A stretch of DNA of 7,513 bases, from positions 1-7,513 of the forward strand of contig PWNW01000288.1 in the NCBI GenBank assembly GCA_003557605.1, in the 5' to 3' direction. A model generated the notes under the pieces. The model was not told the origin of the DNA. It was given only the letters and a program-made list of their open reading frames with translations, and ran no database searches. The position numbers were made by a program, and so were the translations under genes. Source of the DNA: Spirochaetaceae bacterium. Its GTDB lineage: Bacteria > Spirochaetota > Spirochaetia > PWKH01. Positions 7,033-7,513 of this stretch are shown one piece after another; positions within the stretch are counted from its first letter, which is position 1, and each line of letters opens with the position of its first letter.

Positions 7033-7061
7033 ACTATAACGTGCGCATGGAAAATGTGCAA
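7033..7061 (-). promoter_or_regulatory. Sigma70-like promoter of the GH9 gene, predicted leaderless
   Basis: On the minus strand TTGCAC (7056-7061, 3 of 6 to the -35 consensus) and TATAGT (7033-7038, 5 of 6 to the -10 consensus) are 17 nt apart. Seven nt (TTTTCTT) separate the -10 box from the ATG at 7025, leaving no room for a Shine-Dalgarno site. The predicted transcript starts at or next to the A of ATG. Boxes are seen; function is inferred. Confidence 0.5.
7042..7060. repeat. Short inverted repeat in the GH9 promoter, possible operator
   Basis: TGCGCAT (7042-7048) and ATGTGCA (7054-7060) are inverted with one mismatch around a 5-nt centre. The repeat covers most of the -35 box and the spacer of the GH9 promoter, a position where a repressor could act. 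Seven-base arms can arise by chance, so this is a weak call. Confidence 0.25.
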
Positions 7062-7170
7062 CAAACAAGCCGAAAAGCCCGGCGGATCAGCAGATTTATC
7101 CCTGTGGTAATGAAACTGCATCCCTCGGACAACCGCATGAAAGCACCTTAACTCTATGAATAATATAGGC

Positions 7171-7513
7171 ATGGAGTTTGACACCAAGGGATTGTTTGAC
7201 AACATTGACCATGAACTGCTGATGAAAGCAGTCAGGAAGCATACGGATATACCCTGGGTGATACTCTATGTGGAAAGATGGCTGAAAGCGCCATTTCAGA
7301 GGGTAGACGGAACGGTGGAGCAGCGGACAAAAGGAACACCTCAAGGAGGAGTTATCAGTCCAGTGCTGGCGAATCTGTTCCTGCATTATGCCTTTGATGT
7401 ATGGATGGACAGGACACACCCGGACAAGCCATTCGCCCGCTATGCAGACGACGGAGTAGTCCACTGTAAGAGTTTGCGAGATGCAAAGTCAGTCTATGAA
7501 AGTTTGAAATACC
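7171..7513 (+). pseudogene. 5'-truncated group II intron reverse transcriptase/maturase, continuing past the window edge
   Basis: 114 codons are open to the right edge. The protein opens at the RT palm block MEFDTKGLFDNIDHELLMKA (catalytic Asp4). It then has RWLKAP, the GTPQGGVISPVLANLFLH block (55-72) and FARYADDGVVHC (88-99) with the YADD catalytic pair Asp93-Asp94. These are diagnostic of group II intron-encoded proteins, which reverse-transcribe intron RNA and help it splice. Full proteins are usually about 400-600 residues and have over 100 residues of fingers region before this block; here an in-frame stop lies at 7138-7140. The sequence between (NSMNNIG, with a possible ATG at 7156) does not look like the family. 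No ribosome binding site and no 5' intron RNA domains are seen. GC is about 50% (hand count, 7201-7500) against roughly 58-60% nearby, and codons such as ACA, CCT, CAA and GGA are common, consistent with a mobile origin. Palm residues are intact, but the gene is probably dead. Confidence 0.82.

Noticed and set aside
7041..7060. GTGCG as a possible 5' end of the group II intron
   Set aside because: The five-base start matches the intron consensus, but only 130 nt separate it from mid-palm RT sequence. That is far too little for intron domains I-III and the missing protein region, and it sits inside the GH9 promoter. Chance is more likely.
6582..7151. Plus-strand open frame of 189 codons
   Set aside because: It lies almost wholly antisense to the GH9 coding sequence, has no recognisable domain or ribosome binding site, and its translation looks like complement of the real gene.
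7026..7205. Upstream extension of the GH9 frame by 60 codons to an ATG at 7205
   Set aside because: A hydrophobic signal peptide starts cleanly at 7025 and the promoter boxes fall inside the extension. The extension also runs antisense into the reverse transcriptase fragment.
7096..7464. Minus-strand open frame of 122 codons
   Set aside because: It is antisense to the reverse transcriptase fragment, whose plus-strand motifs (GTPQGG, YADD) are unmistakable.
1..7513. CRISPR array, tRNA, rRNA, toxin-antitoxin or defence genes
   Set aside because: No regularly spaced repeats, no tRNA-like or rRNA sequence, and no unexplained gene pair were found. All long frames are accounted for by the genes listed.

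Overview
The window is about 7.5 kb of bacterial DNA with roughly 58-60% GC in the lines I sampled. The start codons of the three plus-strand genes are preceded by classic GGAGG-type ribosome binding sites. I cannot name the organism. A free-living spirochaete or another polysaccharide-degrading, exopolysaccharide-making bacterium would fit, but that is a guess from gene content and composition.

Layout, left to right. (1) Positions 1-1127, minus strand: a GT4-family glycosyltransferase that runs off the left edge, with only the last residues missing. (2) Positions 1128-1258: a short divergent intergenic region with a good sigma70-like promoter facing left and a weak one facing right. (3) Positions 1259-4810, plus strand: three overlapping genes in one apparent operon, a GT2 glycosyltransferase, a second GT4 glycosyltransferase, and a multi-pass flippase of the MOP/PST (Wzx-like) type. 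(4) Positions 4794-7025, minus strand: a large secreted or lipid-anchored family 9 glycoside hydrolase that converges on the flippase gene and overlaps it by 17 bp. (5) Positions 7026-7170: a promoter region for the hydrolase and an AT-rich stretch. (6) Position 7171 to the right edge, plus strand: a group II intron reverse transcriptase/maturase fragment that lacks its N-terminal part.

Together the glycosyltransferases and flippase look like part of a surface-glycan locus (exopolysaccharide, O-antigen or capsule). Sugars are added to a lipid carrier on the cytoplasmic face and the product is flipped across the inner membrane. No polymerase, chain-length regulator or priming transferase is visible, so the locus must extend to the left or depend on genes elsewhere. 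The GH9 enzyme could be an unrelated scavenging cellulase-type enzyme or could trim the glycan made next door; the sequence alone does not decide.

The most interesting signals are these. Both minus-strand genes have a promoter -10 box only 6-7 nt from the ATG, which predicts leaderless mRNAs, while the plus-strand genes use Shine-Dalgarno sites. The GH9 protein has an extra N-terminal region of about 110 residues that I do not recognise. The intron remnant is truncated at its 5' end, as expected from aborted target-primed reverse transcription. I found no convincing new multi-gene system, CRISPR array, tRNA or rRNA.
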